Assembly (NCBI GenBank): GCA_029962745.1
Contig: JAPZVO010000061.1
Coordinates: forward strand, 1 to 64,000
Source: Echinometra lucunter
Taxonomy: Eukaryota; Echinodermata; Echinoidea; Camarodonta; Echinometridae
Length of the DNA stretch: 64,000 nucleotides
Direction of reading: 5' to 3'
The notes beneath the pieces are model-generated. The model was not told the origin of the DNA, made no database searches, and saw only the letters and a program-made list of their open reading frames with translations. Position 1 is the stretch's first letter, and each line of letters begins with the position of its first letter. A program made the translations under genes and the position numbers. Below, one piece after another: positions 11,283 to 22,220 of this stretch.

Positions 11283-12840
11283 CAATCAGTCCTGACTCTT
11301 CATCCTAACTTGCGTGGTTTATGCTGCTCTGTGTCTATTGTTTTTTAGTTTTGTTTTCTCTGTCCATGTCATAAATTAAAGATGGTCCTATAGTCATATT
11401 AACAGCAGAAATGAATGGTGATTTTTTTTCTTTTCTATTTGAATTAAATTGATTTAAGCTGAACTCATTTGAATCTCTGTAACGTATATTTCGCTAATCG
11501 TGGTGTTGCTGTCCCAGCTTTATACTGTGTGTAAGGACGGTGCTTCACTTAAAGACATTCAGTCTCGGACTTTCATGGGGAGTGAATCATAATTTGCTGA
11601 CACCAGACTTTGTGAAAAGCAATGGAAATGCCTGTAATAGAGCTACATTTCTGGAGCACAGCAAAAAAAGCTGTCCCACCGTAAACATTATTCGGCCTGC
11701 TTCGGGCATTCTCGGGCCAGGGAAAGTGAGATAATGACTTTGTCATATGGGGCAAAGGGTAGAATATACAGAGCATTACTAGGGTCTGTTAGCCGTAAAA
11801 TTCATAGTGATGGACAACAATTGTTACTGGGTAAGCACCCATGGTGTCAAATTCCCCATGAAAGCCCACTACTGAGCCGTCTTTAAAAGCTGCAGGGACA
11901 ACGGCCCCACAGCGCCAAGAAACATCGTGCTAGACGATTTAAAATGTGTTCTATTATTATAACCTCTTTACACATCTGTATTTCTGATGAACATTTAATC
12001 TATGAGATGATGAATGCGATTTACAAAAATATTCTCTATGTTTAACCTGACAAATTTTCCTCAAGTCAGTTATGCAGTGCGTTCCCAGAGAAAAGGAAAC
12101 CCGTTTTTGGATATAGATATCATAATGATAAAAATATGATTTGAGTAATATATTGACATTAACACTAAGAGTAAAATCTCCTCTTTCGTTGGATATCATT
12201 TTTATGGTTAATCGTTCATGCATGACTGAATACAAGCAATTACCATTGCTGCCTGTCAAAACCAAATTGCGCAGAATAAAGAAGTTTCCGAGCGGATGCT
12301 AGGAGCTTTTTATTCTTCTCATCTTCAATAGGCCATTCTCCTTTTTTTCTCTCTCTCTGAACCTGTCTTTGGTTCATTGTTTTCTGTGTAAGATTTTTTT
12401 AAAATCTTTTTGTTAATTTTGCTTTCTTCTCTATCCATTTTCCTTTTCCCATATTCGTTTCCCCTTACGATCCATCCCTATCTGTCTTTCCACTTTTTCA
12501 TCTATTTTTTTTTTCAATATCGTCAAAAGCCTACTCTTCTCTCCCCCCCCCCTCTCTCTCTCTCTCCGTCTTTCATTTCCTCTTCGTATTCTTATTCAGT
12601 CACATTCTTTGCATCACTGAATTCATTTATCTTGCATTTATTCCAAATTCGTAATGTAATTAAGATTTCCATCAACCTCTTATCCCTCTCTTCACTTGCT
12701 GTCACTCGCTGCAAACTATCAGCTGTCTCTTGTTATGTGTTTTTTCTTCATTCCAATGACAAGTCTAATGTGTAACACTTAATGAAAAGACGCAAACAAT
12801 GAACTTAAGTTTCCTGTTTTAATTTCATCATTTACATGAA
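11283..12840. other. Non-coding stretch with a pyrimidine tract
   Basis: No gene is supported. 12320-12620 is strongly pyrimidine-rich, with a C10 run and CT repeats at 12540-12566. A 102-residue minus-strand open frame (11957-12265) has a GSNGNCLYS stretch that faintly recalls OTU proteases, but nothing else supports it. Confidence 0.4.
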
Positions 12841-12859
12841 CATGATGAACGAAGCCTTG

Positions 12860-13970
12860 ATGTTCATAACTCTATTCCAAGTGTCCCACAACATGTCCAC
12901 CATGTCTGTCTACACACATCTATGCTCTGCTCCTCATGGCTCGTACTGCCTGGCGAATCATGCTGGGGGACGATCTCCTCGTTGATCAGTCGTAAGTAGC
13001 GTTCTCCATTAAGATGTCCGTCGAAGAAAAAAAGCCCAATCAACTCTCCGTTGCCACAGAGTCCTACAAAGACGGAAACCTTCTCGCGACTGTTGTTGAC
13101 ACCATAGTGAAACGGAGGTGGGTTGCGGATCGGTGCATCCTCCCGAACGTTGTGGTTGTTGACTTTGCCGTTCATGAAGAAAGACGCTTCGTCCCCGATG
13201 ATGACGTGTTCGGGAAACCTAGGTCACGATCCAGCAGCCATCTAGAGTATCGCAGTCGCCTTGACCTGTCTGCTTCCAACAATTGATGCCGGATGTGCAT
13301 CCTGTAGGGGAAGACCTCGACAGTCTAAGTCCGTTTCTCCGTCAACTCCCTGTCGAACGGCAGCGATGTTGTTTTCCTTTGGGATTGACCACCGTCTCCC
13401 AGATCGACCCTTGTTTAGGCTTAAGCTTGTGCCTTCATTGCGGTATTTTCGAACGTTCTTCCAGATGAGTGACTTTGATGGAACATTCCGATCAGGAATT
13501 TGAAGATGGAAAGTTTGAGCAACTTGCTGCAGGCTTCCACTGCGGTTCCATTCCTTGACGAAAAAAAAAAAACCTCTTTGCTCCGTTGTCAGCTGCATGG
13601 TCGGGCACGCAAGTAAAAAACACATTTTTACATATGCATTCACTCTCATTGAGAGACTTGGTGAAAGAAACATAACAAAGAACATAAAAGAAATGCTAAT
13701 GGCCCATCCCTTTGTAAAGGCAAGTTTACCATGGTTACTGTTTCCATTCAAATCTTGACCGCCTATTCTGCGCAAAGTGATTTGACATTTCTATTGTAAA
13801 CTCTTCCTGCTCATCGATGTACGAACTTTTCATACTGTGTAAGGTGCCAAAAGAAAGAGGAAGAACTGAACTTTATAAAGATGCACGCAATATTTCATGA
13901 AATGACCTGTCAGACCAGAGAAATAACTTATCATCCCGGTTTTTTTTTTTCTGGGACGCACTGTTTATAT
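12860..13970 (-). mobile_element. Mariner-like DNA transposon, degenerate
   Basis: A transposase remnant (12872-13598) lies left of a terminal-repeat-like sequence at about 13941-13965. On the minus strand this reads CAGTGCGTCCCAG followed by an A run and AACCGGG. The opposite end is not clear: no inverted match to CAGTGCGTCCCAG is visible near 12780-12870, so that side is probably truncated or diverged. A related terminus, CCGGGTGTCCCAGAAAAA on the minus strand, occurs at 14876-14897. Confidence 0.55.
12872..13598 (-). pseudogene. Mariner-like transposase with DUF4817-type HTH, broken
   Basis: The N-terminus starts at the Met of MQLTTEQ (13598) and reads as a helix-turn-helix of the DUF4817/HTH_29 type: PDRNVPSKSLIWKNVRKYRN then NKGRSGRR. 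Past a frame break the protein continues near 13190 with IIGDEASFFMNGKVN, the first catalytic Asp block of the DDE_3 superfamily, and then GLFFFDGHLNGERYL and EEIVP. It then jumps directly to a C-terminal MIRQAVRAMRSRA-like block. The segment that should hold the second Asp and the third catalytic acid is deleted at about 12970. With frame breaks as well, the protein cannot be active. Confidence 0.75.
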
Positions 13971-14875
13971 TGTTTGACAAAACGATTGGTATGGGGACGT
14001 GTTTACTCTTTGGCTTTATTGCGTCACCGTAAAATAATAATAATAATAATTTAAAAATATATATATTGGTATAGGGGGCATAGGGTTAGAGTTATGAGGA
14101 CATTTTGATGTCATAGAACACAAAAATGTCTCCATAGCAACGTATTTATAAAAATGTGTGTGTATAAATATATATGCAACAATGGAAATACCCATATGGG
14201 TAATTCCACAACATATGGGACACAGAGCTCAAAATTTGAAGTCGCACTGTGCCCTATTAATTCCAAATAAAAATCTAAGATTACTACAGGGTCTTCTTTT
14301 TATTACAAATAAGCATTTAAGATTTTAAAAATTTCGACCTTCTTACGGAGAATAACATAAACATAAATTGCAAATATAGGACTATGGTCAAGGAAATGTA
14401 CTTTAAATACCTCTTATTCTTATATTTAGTCATTTTTCTCAGATTTTTTTTTTTTTCATTTAATCGATTTTGATGGATTACTTTAACAGATTTTGGGTAG
14501 TTAATGAGTGAAACACTTATTGAAATGTGCAAAACCTACGTTGAATTTAAGCGTAACGTCAGTTACCAACATGTCTTCAGTAAACTTTTGATGGTACTAA
14601 AACAAATTATTCAAATTGCTCAATAATTTGCACATCTCTTCCAAGGAACCTAGGTGTAATGTCAAATGAATTATATAATCCTTACAAGTCTGAGACATGA
14701 GATATATAAATTTGATTGAAAATGAACGTACTTTAAGAAACGGGCATAGAAATTAAATTACTTCACCAAATTTAATGATCTTGGTATCATTTTCTTCGAT
14801 AGACGATGCTCTACCCGTTGATGTAAAAAAGATTATCTACTTTTGAAAGGTAAAGTACTGAAAATCCACCGTTCC
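13971..14875. other. Non-coding stretch, little recognised
   Basis: AT-rich sequence with an ATA array near 14035 and TATA repeats near 14060 and 14165. A block at 14171-14200 (ATGCAACAATGGAAATACCC) is a near copy of one at 15190-15215. No gene is supported. Confidence 0.4.
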
Positions 14876-14893
14876 ACTTTTTCTGGGACACCC

Positions 14894-14897
<4 letters not shown>
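14876..14897 (-). repeat. Mariner-type terminal sequence
   Basis: On the minus strand this reads TA then CCGGGTGTCCCAGAAAAA and continues AGTGGAACG. GGGTGTCCCA-type ends flanked by TA are characteristic of mariner-like elements. The element would extend leftward; no inverted partner was found within the preceding 900 bp. A TA microsatellite abuts it on the right. Confidence 0.45.
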
Positions 14898-14934
<37 letters not shown>

Positions 14935-15108
14935 TGAAAGAAATTTGACAAATGCAAACAGCTTTGGCAACTCCCTTGTAAATAATAAACACTGAAAGAA
15001 ATGAAAATGGGAGAATAATAATTGCGTAGCTCCCTCAATGTTCCCCAGAGCTCTGGGGAACATTGAGGGAGCTACGCAATTATTATTCTCCCATTTTCAT
15101 TTCTTTCA

Positions 15109-15152
<44 letters not shown>

Positions 15153-15200
15153 ATATACACACACACGCACGCATATATATATATATATATATGCAGCAAT
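14896..15200. repeat. (TA)n and (CA)n microsatellite cluster
   Basis: TA arrays lie at about 14896-14931, 15111-15144 and 15173-15192, with a short ACACAC array near 15160. They enclose the palindrome. Open frames on both strands here are produced by the arrays. Confidence 0.9.
14991..15110. repeat. Perfect 120-bp palindrome
   Basis: Bases 14991-15050 are the exact reverse complement of 15051-15110, with no spacer and the centre at GAG|CTC. Each arm runs from ACTGAAAGAAATGAAAATGG to GTTCCCCAGAG. TA microsatellites flank it: (TA)n ends about 60 bp to the left and another begins immediately to the right. As single-stranded DNA or RNA it would form a 60-bp hairpin without a loop. It could be a fold-back structure, a recent inverted duplication or an assembly artefact. 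Confidence 0.9.
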
Positions 15201-15655
15201 GGAAGTACCCGCATGAGAGTCCACCCGGAGTAGCCCCCCCCCCCCTTTCTCGATAGACCAACCCCTGGTTGACTTGGTAACTTGTACATTTTCCCTCATT
15301 TATTAGTAGCGTTATTGTACATACGTCCAGAAACATTTGGTACTAAACATAGCTGCGACCTCAATGCATCTTTACATTCTTTGCTGTGGCTTTGATTCAT
15401 ATAAAGCAGTCTTTAAAATATTATAATTGAGCTGCTTCAAACGTCTAATTCTATATTTACTTAATCTTTATGGCTCACATCTTGATCGTAAAGAACCATG
15501 CATAGCTACGCAGGAATTATCATTATTAGAACAGCCGTAAAGTTTCCGCACGTGTTTACAACCTTATTCAAAAGCTTATCCCATTACTGGAAGAGGTTTC
15601 TATGACATGGGGTAGCAACATGGAGTTTTATGCTCAGAAACACGTGGTTGTGCTT
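15201..15655. other. Non-coding stretch, nothing recognised
   Basis: No gene, terminal repeat or RNA gene seen. A C10 run lies at about 15235. Confidence 0.4.
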
Positions 15656-15863
15656 GATTTATTCAATTCAACTTTTATTGATTTGTAATCCAGACAAATT
15701 GGATTATTCTCATTTTTTTTTCACAAACATCAACAAAAATTTTACAAAATAAAATATAACATAAAAAGAACAAAGTATAACATAAATAGCAATGTGTACC
15801 ATGATTTGCACAAAAACATAACAGAATATAACAAAATGTAACAGAATATGATAGATATATACT

Positions 15864-15879
15864 AGAATATGACACAATA
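15864..15879. repeat. Target-site duplication, left copy (plus-strand LINE)
   Basis: AGAATATGACACAATA is present here and, identically, at 22205-22220. The two copies bracket the LINE at 15880-22204 exactly, the right one directly after its A-rich tail. A 16-bp duplication is typical of target-primed reverse transcription by L1-type elements. Confidence 0.95.
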
Positions 15880-16024
15880 GAGGGCGCCCTAACCACCGAG
15901 TGAGACACCATGTCTTCATGCTGAACTCTTTTAATTTTCACCTTTCCTAACTGATTTTACTCATTGGTGGTAAAAAGGTATGTTGATTTGTTGATTTAAG
16001 TTTTCAAGTCAATATTGATTCATA

Positions 16025-16840
16025 ATGAGCTCCAAAAGGATGCAGGACACCCCTGAAAAGATGAAATATTCATCCGTCGCCAAGAAGGTTGTATACGATA
16101 GCGATGCCGATGGGGCATCTTCACGTGCGCTACCGCAAGGCACCGTCGGGTCTGATAAGCAACCTCCCCCGCAGTGGTTCTCCTTATTCGCTCAGAGATT
16201 TGAGGAGCGATTCTCCCTCTTGGAAGAAAAGATGGAGACCCTGCTAGTGAGAAGAATGACAGAGTTTGAATCCAAGCTGGATGAAAACATTGAGAAAACT
16301 ACTGCTTGTTCTATTCAACTCGATGAAGTAGTGGGTCAGATGCAGATGTTGAAAAAAGAGAAAGACGAAATTCTGGAAAAACTGGATGATTTGGAAAATC
16401 GCAGTCGGCGTAACAACCTTGTCATTCACGGAGTGCCTGAGGTTCGAGGAGAGAAGTGTGAGGATACAGTGAAGTCCCTGTTGGCTGTTTCTGGAATCTC
16501 GGCTGATGAGTGCCCGGTGGAGAGGTGCCATCGAACCCCTTCTCGATCTACTGGTGCTGTATCTGAGAAACCAAGGATCATCCATGTTGCATTTTCGTCA
16601 TATTCGGTGAGAGAAAAGGTCAGAAAGGCGTGCATCACACAATTTAAAGAGAGGGATTTCAACTTCAAGGGTGCGAAGGTTTACGTTTCTGAAGACTTCT
16701 CGAAGCGGATCTTGCAAAAAAGAAAAAACAAACTAGATGACCTCAAGAGACTGAAATCGGAGGGAAAGAAGCCTTTCTTTTTATTCCCTGCAAGGATTGG
16801 CGTTCGTAACCCAGAAGGAAAACTATTCATTGTTGGCTGA
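16025..16840 (+). CDS. LINE ORF1 protein (L1-type RNA-binding chaperone)
   Basis: This 271-residue ORF1 protein is intact. By analogy with L1 ORF1p it would coat the element's RNA as a trimer in the cytoplasm and act as a nucleic-acid chaperone. Residues about 56-125 are heptad-rich and charged, consistent with a coiled coil. Residues 124-139 (ENRSRRNNLVIHGVPE) are the coiled-coil-to-RRM junction conserved in L1/Tx1 ORF1 proteins. Residues 183-200 (PRIIHVAFSSYSVREKVR) match the second RRM strand region. Residues 217-260, with VYVSEDFSKRIL and PFFLFPARI, are the C-terminal domain. The start is the first ATG after the 5' UTR (MSSKRMQ...), and there is no frameshift. ORF2 follows 674 bp downstream in the same orientation. 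Confidence 0.88.
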   Translation: MSSKRMQDTPEKMKYSSVAKKVVYDSDADGASSRALPQGTVGSDKQPPPQWFSLFAQRFEERFSLLEEKMETLLVRRMTEFESKLDENIEKTTACSIQLDEVVGQMQMLKKEKDEILEKLDDLENRSRRNNLVIHGVPEVRGEKCEDTVKSLLAVSGISADECPVERCHRTPSRSTGAVSEKPRIIHVAFSSYSVREKVRKACITQFKERDFNFKGAKVYVSEDFSKRILQKRKNKLDDLKRLKSEGKKPFFLFPARIGVRNPEGKLFIVG

Positions 16841-17291
16841 TTTCTCTTAACCGCTGCATTGAGTGGTTAACATACATGTATAAGGTTTTGAAATTTAGCT
16901 TTAAAAATTTTGTACTATTTTCCTTTTACTGAGGTTTTACTGAAGTATGCAGCTGGCATAGGGCCTACATTACAAGTTATACTCGATACTTGTGGTAGTT
17001 GTCATTTTTTGTTATCTTTAATGCTTTCTTTATAATGTTTCCATCTTTATGGTATTTTTAATTTGTAAAACAGTAGCTCACAGTATGTCATATTTTACTT
17101 TTCTTATCCTATGTAGATACAGGTCAACATAGTTAATGTAGATAGTGGGAAGAGTAATGTCCTCTTGAAAAATATTCGAATCTGTACTTTATTTTTAGAA
17201 CAATGTTTTCGAATCTATTTTTACTAGTTTTGTCAGTTAGGATTTGTGTTCTGTAGTGTTCTCCCTCTTTAGGTTATTAGCACTCATACAC

Positions 17292-17318
17292 AGGGCTGTG
17301 TTTTTGATTTGAAGCCCT
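17292..17318 (+). other. Stem-loop upstream of ORF2, shared by both L1/Tx1-like copies
   Basis: AGGGCT (17292-17297) pairs with AGCCCT (17313-17318) around a 15-nt loop, 197 nt before the ORF2 ATG. The minus-strand LINE has the equivalent at 40180-40208, with an 8-bp stem (GCAGGGCT/AGCCCTGC). The intervening sequence TGTGTT.GATTTGA is also similar, although the rest of the inter-ORF region is diverged. Function is unknown; a role in ORF2 translation is conjecture. Confidence 0.5.
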
Positions 17319-17514
17319 TTGTTCGATCTTGTGCTTGCCTTCCTTGATTTTTCCATGTGTAATATTATGTATTTTTTATTTTTATATTCTTATTTTTCAA
17401 TGTCCTTTTTGGTAATGGCAGATTGCATAACATTCATGTACTTTTTCTTCTTTGTGCTATGTATTCCTTATGGTGGTGGTGATGGTTTTGGAATCAGGTG
17501 TACTTTTAAAAATA

Positions 17515-20500
17515 ATGTATATTAAGCTCATGTCGTTTAATTGTAGGGGGTTACAGGATTATGTTAAACGGAAAAAGGTTTTTCACGTCTTGCGTTCCCT
17601 TAAATCTGACATTTTATTTCTTCAAGAAACCCATAGTGATATTAATGATGAACAATTGTGGAAAACCCAGTGGGGTGAAAAAGCTTTTTTTGCTAGTTTT
17701 GCATCGAATAGTAGAGGTGTGGCGATTTTTATAAGAAACTCGTTAAATACAACTATCAAATCTATCTTGAAAGACCCTCATGGAAGATTTTTAATGATAA
17801 GTGCCGTAATTAATGAACTCCCTCTTACTTTAGTAAATGTTTATGGACCAAATAATGATGACCCAGAATTTTTACTTAGAGTGTTTGCAGAACTTGAAAA
17901 ATTTGATAATGAATTTATAATAGTAGGTGGTGATTTTAACACAGTTATTGATGATATTGATTATCAGGGTTCTAGAGATCACCACTCAAATTTTAAAACT
18001 AGTGAAATGCTTTCAGTATTAATGGAGGAATATGGTTTATGTGATGTGTGGAGAACTTTCCATCCAGGCTTGAAAAAATACACTAGACATCAAAAGTCCC
18101 CTAGAGTATTATCCAGATTAGATTTTATTTTAGTTTCAAATAACTTTTTGGATAATTGCAAGAAATCACAAATTTTACCAGGAATCCAGTCAGATCACTC
18201 AATTGTTTCTATTGATTTTAACGATAATCAACCAGTGAAAGGTAAAGGTTATTGGAAACTCAACACACATTATTTGCACTTTGACACTGAATTTATCAAT
18301 TTAGTTAAGGATAAAATTAAGGAATTTAAAATTATTCATCAAGACTCCCAATGTAACAACAACATTATTTGGGATTCCTTTAAATGTTTCATTACAGGCG
18401 TTTGTATAGAATACTCGGCCCGTATGAAAAAACAAAGAAATTCCGAAAAAAATAAATTATTGGCTGATATTGATAAAATTAAGATACAATTATCAAATAA
18501 TATATCTGTAGATGGTGACCCTTTGTTCTTACAACTGGAGGAACTAGAAGATAAATTAGATAAAATATACGAATTTGAAACTAAAGGTTTGATTATTAGA
18601 TCTAAAGTTAGATGGTTAGAAGAAGGTGAGAGAAGCAGTAAATACTTTTGTAATTTGGAAAATAGATCCTGTCAGAGGAAAAATATCAATAGGCTTAATG
18701 ATAATGAGGACAATTTGAACACTAACTCCACAAAGATTTTGGAAATAATACATGATTTTTATGCCAAGTTATATTCACTACCAGATGATCAGTTACGTGT
18801 AGATGACAATGATCTTAATGAGGCAATTTTTGCTAATATTTCAGTTCCAAAACTTTCTGAGGATGATAAGAAGTTCATGGAAACACCTCTTACCAAAAGT
18901 GAAGTGTATAATGCAGTTAAATCCATGAAAATGAACAAAACTCCAGGGTTAGATGGCCTGCCAGTTGAATTTTTCATTGTATTTTGGAATGACATATGCG
19001 ATATGTTAATTGATTCCTTCAATTTTTCATTACAGAATGGTGGTATGTCATCTTCTCAACGAAATGGAGTCATAACCCTTCTCCCTAAAAAAGATAGAGA
19101 TCCTTTGTTTATAAAAAATTATCGTCCGATCACATTATTGACCACAGATTACAAAATTTTAGCTAAATGTATAGCAACTCGTTTGAAGCGTTCTTTACAC
19201 TCCCTTATACACAATGCCCAATCTGGCTTTATGAAGGGAAGGAATATTGGTCATAATATTCGTTTTATTTTGGACATTATTCAATATACAGATTTTAATG
19301 ATATCCCTGGAACTATTTTGTTACTTGATATCGAGAAAGCATTTGATAGTGTTTCTCATAATTTTTTATTTCAAACCTTGAAACAATTTAATTTTGGCAC
19401 AAATTTTATTGATTCAATAAAAACCTTGTATTTTTCTCGTCAAAGCTATGTTTTGAATAATGGTTTCTTAACAAATCGTATTTCTATGAATAGAGGAATT
19501 TTTCAGGGTTGCCCAATTTCCCCATATTTGTTTTTATTGGTGATTGAGGTAATGGCTCTTTCTATCCGTCAAAATGATCAAATTAAGGGTATCCCCCTAC
19601 AGAATGATACTGAAGTTAAAATCTCTTTATTTGCAGACGATTCAGTTTGTTTTTTAGATGGCTCTAATAATTCATTTTCCGAACTCTTTGATGTCTTGTC
19701 AACTTTTGGTAAATACTCTGGTTGTAAAATAAACTTTAGTAAAACAGAGGCTATCTGGATTGGATCTAAAAAAGGATGCCAAAATTTTCCTTATTCTAAC
19801 CAGGGTGTTTCATGGAAAACCTCTCAATTTAAATGTCTAGGTGTACACTTCTCTTTAAATTTAAGTCTTTTGTATTGTTTGAATTATAAGAGAGATTGAA
19901 AAAAATAGAAAATACTGTAAATTGCTGGCGGATGAGAAATCTTTCTTTAATAGGTAAAATTTGTGTAATCAAAACACTTGTACTACCACAATTGATTTAT
20001 CTTTTCTCAGTTCTTTGTATAAAAATACCTCGCTCCTTTTTTTCAGATTTGAACAAGATTTTTTATAAGTTTATTTGGAGTGGAGGTAGGGACAGAGTGC
20101 AGAGAAAGGCTATGTGTAATGACTATAAAAATGCTGGTTTGAAAATGATTGATCCCTTATTATTTGCCATTGCCCAGAAATTGACTTGGGTTAAAAACCT
20201 TCTTGACGAAAATTTTGATGCTCCCTGGAAAAATATTGAGTTGACCTTTTTGGAAAAGTTTAATCAAGATGTTTCCCTTTTGTGGAAATGTTATGCCCCA
20301 GAGCGTGTTTTGAATTCTCTTGGCAATATTCAATTGGCTGATTCAATACGTTCATGGAATGTATATAGAGAAGAAGCCACTAAGGAATTTTATGGTCACA
20401 AATTCTCAGAACTAAGTGCATGTCAGTCATTGTGGTATAACAAATTAATTCGTTCAAAATCAAATTCTTATTTTTATTATGAATCATGGTTTAATCATGA

Positions 20501-21292
20501 CATCTTTACAATTTCAGATTTGTTTAATCCTCCTTTTCCCGGACATAAACTTTTCGAAGAGTTGGTTCTTGACTTTGGTATTTCCTGCAGAGATAGAAGA
20601 AAGTTTAATTTTTGATGAAAAATATTCCAGAGAACTGGTTGGTGGACTTTGATGTAGACATTATTGGTGTTCATGATACCATTGTGCATAATTTGTTACA
20701 ATACAAAAAAGTTCCTAAGAGTGTTTACAACATCCTACTTACCCTCCATGTTCCAATCAAGAAATATGCATACTGGAATGATAATTTATTGTTACCTGCT
20801 GATATTAACTGGGAGAAGATTCATTACACTAATTTCTTTTGTACTATTGACACTAAATTAAGGTCTTTTTATTTTAAAATTTTTCATAAAACTATTGCTG
20901 TCAACAGTTTCTTATTTAAGATCAAGAGGAAAGATTCTCCTGACTGCTATTTTTGTGGAAAGAAGGAGGAAACTTTAATCCACATGTTATGTGAATGTGA
21001 AAAAAGTTACTCCTATTTGGCATAACCTTATCACTGTAATCTCACAGAAATTGAAATCCAATTTATCTGTAACTAACTTTGAAATGCTTTTTGGCATCAG
21101 CACTGACAAATTTATTTCATATCTATTTTTACTTTTGAAATATCACATTTATTCCTGCAAATTTAGAAATATTTTCCCAATTTTATCACATTTAAATCTG
21201 TTGTTAAAAAACAAAAAGAATGTGAATATCTGTTAGCTAAAAAGAAAAATAGACTGCAGAGTCATTTTAAGAAATGGCGTTTTGATCTTTAA
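17515..21292 (+). pseudogene. LINE ORF2 (endonuclease-reverse transcriptase), four frame lesions
   Basis: This ORF2 would nick the target and copy the RNA by target-primed reverse transcription. I start at the ATG at 17515 (MYIKLMSFNCRG) because the related copy also starts two to six residues before SFNCRG. In order come the AP-like endonuclease (SFNCRGL, FLQETH, GGDFN at about 17932, SDHS at about 18195), the RT palm (NYRPITLL; LLLDIEKAFDS near 19320; QGCPISPYLF near 19505; FADDS near 19630) and the C-terminal zinc knuckle (CYFCGKKEETLIHMLCECEK, about 20945-21000). Catalytic residues are present. The frame changes near 19890, 20612, 21000 and 21190, each by what looks like a single base and mostly in A/T runs. 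This makes it near-intact or possibly a sequencing-error casualty. It ends KKWRFDL, TAA at 21290. Confidence 0.85.
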
Positions 21293-22204
21293 GGATGTGT
21301 ATACCTTTCTTGCATGTACTTTACACCTAGTGACCTTGATGTGTTTTCTACCTTACAGAAGTTTGTTGTAGGATTGCCCATGCCTATACCTCTATATTTA
21401 TTCCTGTGATCCACGAATCTGATATTCATATTTTTTTTTCTTTTTTTTTCTTCAGATTGTTGATGAGTATAAATATTATTTCCCATAACAAATAAGTTTA
21501 AAATCACACTGCCACTGTATGAGCATTGACCTCGAGCTGAACTGGGCTGCGCTTTGGTTGTTTATGTTCGTAGCCTTTACAGATTGCTCGTTGTATTTTT
21601 TCCAAGCTTAACTTTGAAACCTGCGCAATTCTTTGTCTGGGTGCGCTGAGTGGGCGAGATTGGGTGTGAGGCAGTCCGCTGTACCCTCCTGGCTGGGTCT
21701 GTTCAAGAGAGGGAAAGGAGATGGAGGGGGGGGGGGGGGTGGGATGTTGCCTGTGTTGGTGGTTTCGAGATGGAGTGTTCGTGTGTGAGTGGGAGGGGGG
21801 GGGGGGGTGCAGCGGATTGTCTCATTCTTGGCCTGGCCCATCAACCATCTTATGGTATAATTTTTTTTCTTGCGCCGATAGACGTTTTTGCTTTTCTCCT
21901 TTCCCGGGAGCCCAACAAGCTTTTAAGATTTTCAAACAATTCGTTCTCGAGGTTTTTGCTTCACAGGTTGATTCATTTTAGATATACTGTTGTCTATTCT
22001 ATGTGTACTCTGCCTTGCTTTTATTGTTATAATCACTTTTTTGTTTGTTTGTTTTGTTTTTTTCTAATAATTCCAATCACGTGTATATATTTTAATTCTC
22101 ATTGATCTGTTTTATTTCCAAACCTTGGAGAGTTGTTTATATATTGTGAATTACATGTTATGCATTGATTTTAATAAATACATAAATAAAAAAATAAAAA
22201 AAAA
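21293..22204 (+). other. 3' UTR and A-rich tail of the plus-strand LINE
   Basis: Non-coding. Two G-rich tracts (G14-type runs at about 21725 and 21797) lie mid-UTR and could form G-quadruplexes on the element's RNA; G-rich 3' UTR tracts are also known from mammalian L1. The tail from about 22172 is AATAAATACATAAATAAA followed by A-rich sequence. Open frames through the G runs are not genes. Confidence 0.75.
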
Positions 22205-22220
22205 AGAATATGACACAATA
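22205..22220. repeat. Target-site duplication, right copy (plus-strand LINE)
   Basis: Identical over 16 bp to 15864-15879 and directly follows the A-tail. Joining the flanks across it restores continuous 3' UTR of the older minus-strand LINE. Confidence 0.95.

Larger units (their letters stand above)
15880..22204 (+). mobile_element. Near full-length L1/Tx1-like LINE, 6325 bp
   Basis: The element starts at GAGGGCGCCCT directly after the target duplication. It has a short 5' UTR (about 145 bp), ORF1 (16025-16840), a 674-bp inter-ORF region, ORF2 (17515-21292), a 3' UTR with two G-rich tracts (about 21725 and 21795) and an A-rich tail with AAATAAAA units ending at 22204. A perfect 16-bp duplication surrounds it. 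Full length, an intact ORF1 and an undiverged duplication mean a recent insertion. The host sequence is the 3' UTR of an older minus-strand LINE. It is related at protein level to the LINE at 35627-42106. Confidence 0.92.

Noticed and set aside
11957..12265. 102-residue minus-strand frame with GSNGNCLYS, reminiscent of an OTU protease catalytic block
   Set aside because: Only a few residues match. There is no downstream OTU His motif, no splice context and no similar frame nearby, so chance is more likely.
12864..13775. Functional mariner transposase
   Set aside because: Frame breaks and deletion of the segment with the second and third catalytic acids rule it out.
15038..15336. Several overlapping frames rich in YI and TH repeats on both strands
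   Set aside because: They are translations of TA/CA microsatellites and of the 120-bp palindrome, which explains why the same peptide start appears on both strands.
21608..22105. Open frames of 78-151 residues with Gly- or Pro-rich tracts
   Set aside because: They run through the G-rich 3' UTR of the plus-strand LINE and have no homologue-like features.
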